DNA of 47,622 nt from the NCBI GenBank assembly GCA_902518185.1, contig CABYFG010000006.1, positions 1 to 47,622 of the forward strand, written 5' to 3'. Positions 45,735-47,622 of this stretch are shown in pieces. This stretch comes from an uncultured Pelagibacteraceae bacterium (GTDB lineage Bacteria; Pseudomonadota; Alphaproteobacteria; Pelagibacterales; Pelagibacteraceae). Made by a program: the position numbers and the translations under genes. Each line of letters starts with the position of its first letter. Position 1 is the first letter of the stretch. The notes under the pieces are model-generated. The model did no database searches. It saw only the letters and a list, made by a program, of their open reading frames with translations, and was not told the DNA's origin.

Positions 45735-46513
45735 TGGTTCAAATAGGTTTACCTGATAATTCTAAGATAAAAAAAGGTAAATATTTTAAGGATAAAACTG
45801 GCTCAACAAATCTTAGAAAAGTAAATGTTTATAGATGGGACCCGTCTACAGAGGAAAATCCTAGAATTGACACTTACGAAGTTGATATGAATAATTGTCC
45901 CTCAAAAGTTTTAGATATTTTGAATAAAATTAAAAATGAGATAGATCCAACTTTGGCTTATAGAAGATCTTGTGCTCATGGAGTTTGTGGTTCGTGTGCA
46001 ATGAATATGGATGGAAAAAATGGCCTTGCCTGTACAACTCCCCACAAAGAAATAGATGGTGATATTAATATTTATCCACTACCACACCTTAAGGTAAAAA
46101 AAGATCTAATTGGTGACTTGGATGGTTTGTATAAACAATATCAATCAATTGAGCCATGGTTAAAATCAAATTCAAAGTCGGAAACTAAAGAAATTTTTCA
46201 ATCTAAAGAAGATAGAGCTAAACTAGATGGTGCATATGAATGTATTATGTGTGCATGTTGTTCAACTTCTTGCCCAAGTTATTGGTGGAATGGTGATAAA
46301 TATTTAGGACCTGCAGTTCTTTTACAAGCCTATCGTTGGATTATAGACAGTAGAGATGAGGAGAGAAATTCAAGATTAAAAAAAGTAGCAGATGAACTTA
46401 AACTTTATAGGTGTCACACAATTTTAAACTGTACCAGCGCTTGTCCAAAAGGTTTAAATCCTGCAAAAGCAATTGCTGAAATAAAAAAAATGTTAGCAAC
46501 AGCTAATATTTAA
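45734..46513 (+). CDS. sdhB: Succinate dehydrogenase iron-sulfur subunit SdhB
   Basis: SdhB carries the three Fe-S clusters that link FAD to quinone. The [2Fe-2S] site is [15 protein letters not shown] with a later GLAC; the [4Fe-4S] and [3Fe-4S] sites are [16 protein letters not shown] and [17 protein letters not shown]. All ligands are in place. The ATG at 45734 overlaps the last base of the sdhA stop and gives 259 residues; a TTG one codon earlier is possible. Confidence 0.97.
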   Translation: MVQIGLPDNSKIKKGKYFKDKTGSTNLRKVNVYRWDPSTEENPRIDTYEVDMNNCPSKVLDILNKIKNEIDPTLAYRRSCAHGVCGSCAMNMDGKNGLACTTPHKEIDGDINIYPLPHLKVKKDLIGDLDGLYKQYQSIEPWLKSNSKSETKEIFQSKEDRAKLDGAYECIMCACCSTSCPSYWWNGDKYLGPAVLLQAYRWIIDSRDEERNSRLKKVADELKLYRCHTILNCTSACPKGLNPAKAIAEIKKMLATANI

Positions 46514-46555
46514 ACAATAGACTAATAAGAATTTTTAATCTAAAAGATCCTATTC

Positions 46556-47622
46556 ATGAAATTAATTGAACATTTTGTTGGTGGAAAAATAATTCCCGGA
46601 ACATCATATAAGAAGGGTAAAGTTTTTAATCCAGCAACTGGTGAACAAGAAAAAGAGGTAAGAATCGCGTCTAAAAAAGATTTGGATAGTGCGGTAGAGG
46701 TAGCAAAAAAAGCTTTTCAAGAATGGTCAGCAAAACCATCTTTAGTGAGAGCTAGAGTCATGTTTAAATTCAAAGAACTTATAGAAAAAAATTCAGATGA
46801 ACTTACACAACTAATTGTGAATGAACATGGAAAGGTTTATGAGGATGCAAAAGGTTCACTAACTCGAGGCTTAGAAGTTGTTGAATTTGCTTGTGGTATT
46901 CCTCATTTACTGAAAGGTGAATTTTCAGAAAATGTTGGTACAAATGTTGATAGTTGGTCTATGCGACAGCCATTAGGTGTAGTGGCAGGTATTACGCCTT
47001 TTAATTTTCCAGCAATGGTACCGATGTGGATGTTTCCAATTGCAATTGCTTGTGGAAATACTTTTATATTAAAGCCATCTGAAAAAGACCCTTCTTGTTC
47101 TATTAAATTAGCTGAACTTTTAAAAGAAGCAGGTTTACCCGACGGTGTTTTTAATGTGATTAATGGAGACAAAGAGGCTGTTGATGCTATTTTAACAAAC
47201 CCAGATATAAAGGCAGTAAGTTTTGTTGGTTCTACTCCAATTGCAAAATATATTTATGAGAATTCAGCCAAGAACGAAAAAAGAGTTCAGGCTTTAGGGG
47301 GTGCTAAAAATCATTTGGTAGTGATGCCTGATTGTGATTTAAATGGCGCGGTAAATGGCTTAATGGGAGCTGCATATGGGTCTGCAGGGGAAAGATGTAT
47401 GGCGCAATCAGTTGCGGTAGCAGTTGGAGATATAGGTGATGAGCTAGTTTCAAGACTTTCAAAAAAAGCAGAAGCTTTAAAAGTAGGACCAGGAATGGAT
47501 AGAAATTCTGAAATGGGACCTTTAGTAACAAAAGAGCATTTAGAAAAAGTGAGAGGATATGTAGACTTAGGAGTAAAAGAAGGTGCTAAGCTTGTTGTAG
47601 ACGGAAGAAGCTTAAAATTACA
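46556..47622 (+). CDS. mmsA: Methylmalonate-semialdehyde dehydrogenase (CoA-acylating), 3' partial
   Basis: The ATG at 46556 opens a frame that runs off the window end after 355 codons of an expected 490-500. It is a CoA-acylating aldehyde dehydrogenase that converts malonate or methylmalonate semialdehyde to acetyl- or propionyl-CoA. MmsA-specific features are GITPFNFPAMVPMWMFPIAIA, the ALGGAKNH motif where other aldehyde dehydrogenases have ELGGKS-type sequence with the general-base Glu, and the nucleophile Cys in SAGERCMA. It follows sdhB by 42 bases. It would drain carbon from valine, beta-alanine or three-carbon DMSP products. Confidence 0.95.
   Translation, partial: MKLIEHFVGGKIIPGTSYKKGKVFNPATGEQEKEVRIASKKDLDSAVEVAKKAFQEWSAKPSLVRARVMFKFKELIEKNSDELTQLIVNEHGKVYEDAKGSLTRGLEVVEFACGIPHLLKGEFSENVGTNVDSWSMRQPLGVVAGITPFNFPAMVPMWMFPIAIACGNTFILKPSEKDPSCSIKLAELLKEAGLPDGVFNVINGDKEAVDAILTNPDIKAVSFVGSTPIAKYIYENSAKNEKRVQALGGAKNHLVVMPDCDLNGAVNGLMGAAYGSAGERCMAQSVAVAVGDIGDELVSRLSKKAEALKVGPGMDRNSEMGPLVTKEHLEKVRGYVDLGVKEGAKLVVDGRSLKL

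Noticed and set aside
1..47622. tRNA, rRNA, CRISPR, insertion sequences, prophage or defence genes
   Set aside because: All gaps were read by eye; none shows a cloverleaf, repeat array, transposase or phage gene.

Overview
The window is a strongly A+T-rich, very tightly packed bacterial chromosome segment. Gene content and order point to a marine alphaproteobacterium of the SAR11 clade (Pelagibacterales). The evidence is the dmdC-dmdB-dmdA set for dimethylsulfoniopropionate (DMSP) demethylation, a prominent TRAP transporter, the leuCDB, asd, sdhCDAB and mmsA neighbourhood, minimal spacers, and many stop/start overlaps. No tRNA, rRNA, CRISPR, insertion sequence or prophage gene is visible, and no stretch longer than about 170 bases lacks a gene.

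Layout. (1) 1-5617: a light- and stress-related block. It holds the 3' part of an FeS-BCP-type photolyase, a frameshifted DUF2256 zinc-ribbon gene, an FG-GAP/ASPIC secreted protein with a Cys-rich secreted partner, a small membrane protein, and on the minus strand a photolyase whose FAD domain comes first, plus two membrane proteins. (2) 5677-10558: argG, an IalB-family protein and a Tas-like aldo/keto reductase (minus), a Bax-inhibitor-1 protein, DUF2794, yciB and hspQ. (3) 10726-15366: cytochrome c maturation genes ccmCDEFGH, then a PagL-like lipid A deacylase. (4) 15378-26055: a 2-hydroxyacid/2-oxoacid utilisation block. It has two tandem FMN hydroxyacid oxidases, an aminotransferase, a GlcD-like FAD oxidase, an NAD(P) 2-hydroxyacid dehydrogenase, a TakP-like TRAP transporter (dctP, strong terminator, dctQM), an amidase and an overlooked 58-residue membrane protein. 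(5) 26068-29497: a DMT exporter, an alpha/beta hydrolase, a secreted unknown and an SGNH-like protein. (6) 29514-34534: the SRP genes ftsY (with dapF) and ffh, the latter behind a structured leader, then rpsP, trmD and rplS. (7) 34546-47622: leuCDB, dmdCBA, asd, sdhCDAB and the start of mmsA.

How it fits together. The transporter and hydroxyacid enzymes would bring in small carboxylates and pass electrons to the respiratory chain. The dmd genes demethylate DMSP and begin sulfur release. sdh and mmsA feed the resulting carbon into central metabolism. The ccm genes supply c-type cytochromes.

The most interesting signals are: a succinate dehydrogenase in which both heme b axial histidines appear replaced (SdhC Gln80, SdhD Phe63) while the quinone-site residues remain; a photolyase lacking the CxxC pair of its Fe-S cluster; a photolyase with apparently permuted domains; a one-base frameshift in DUF2256; the structured leader of ffh; and the hydroxyacid/TRAP cluster. 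Everything rests on reading the sequence and recalled family knowledge; no database search was run.
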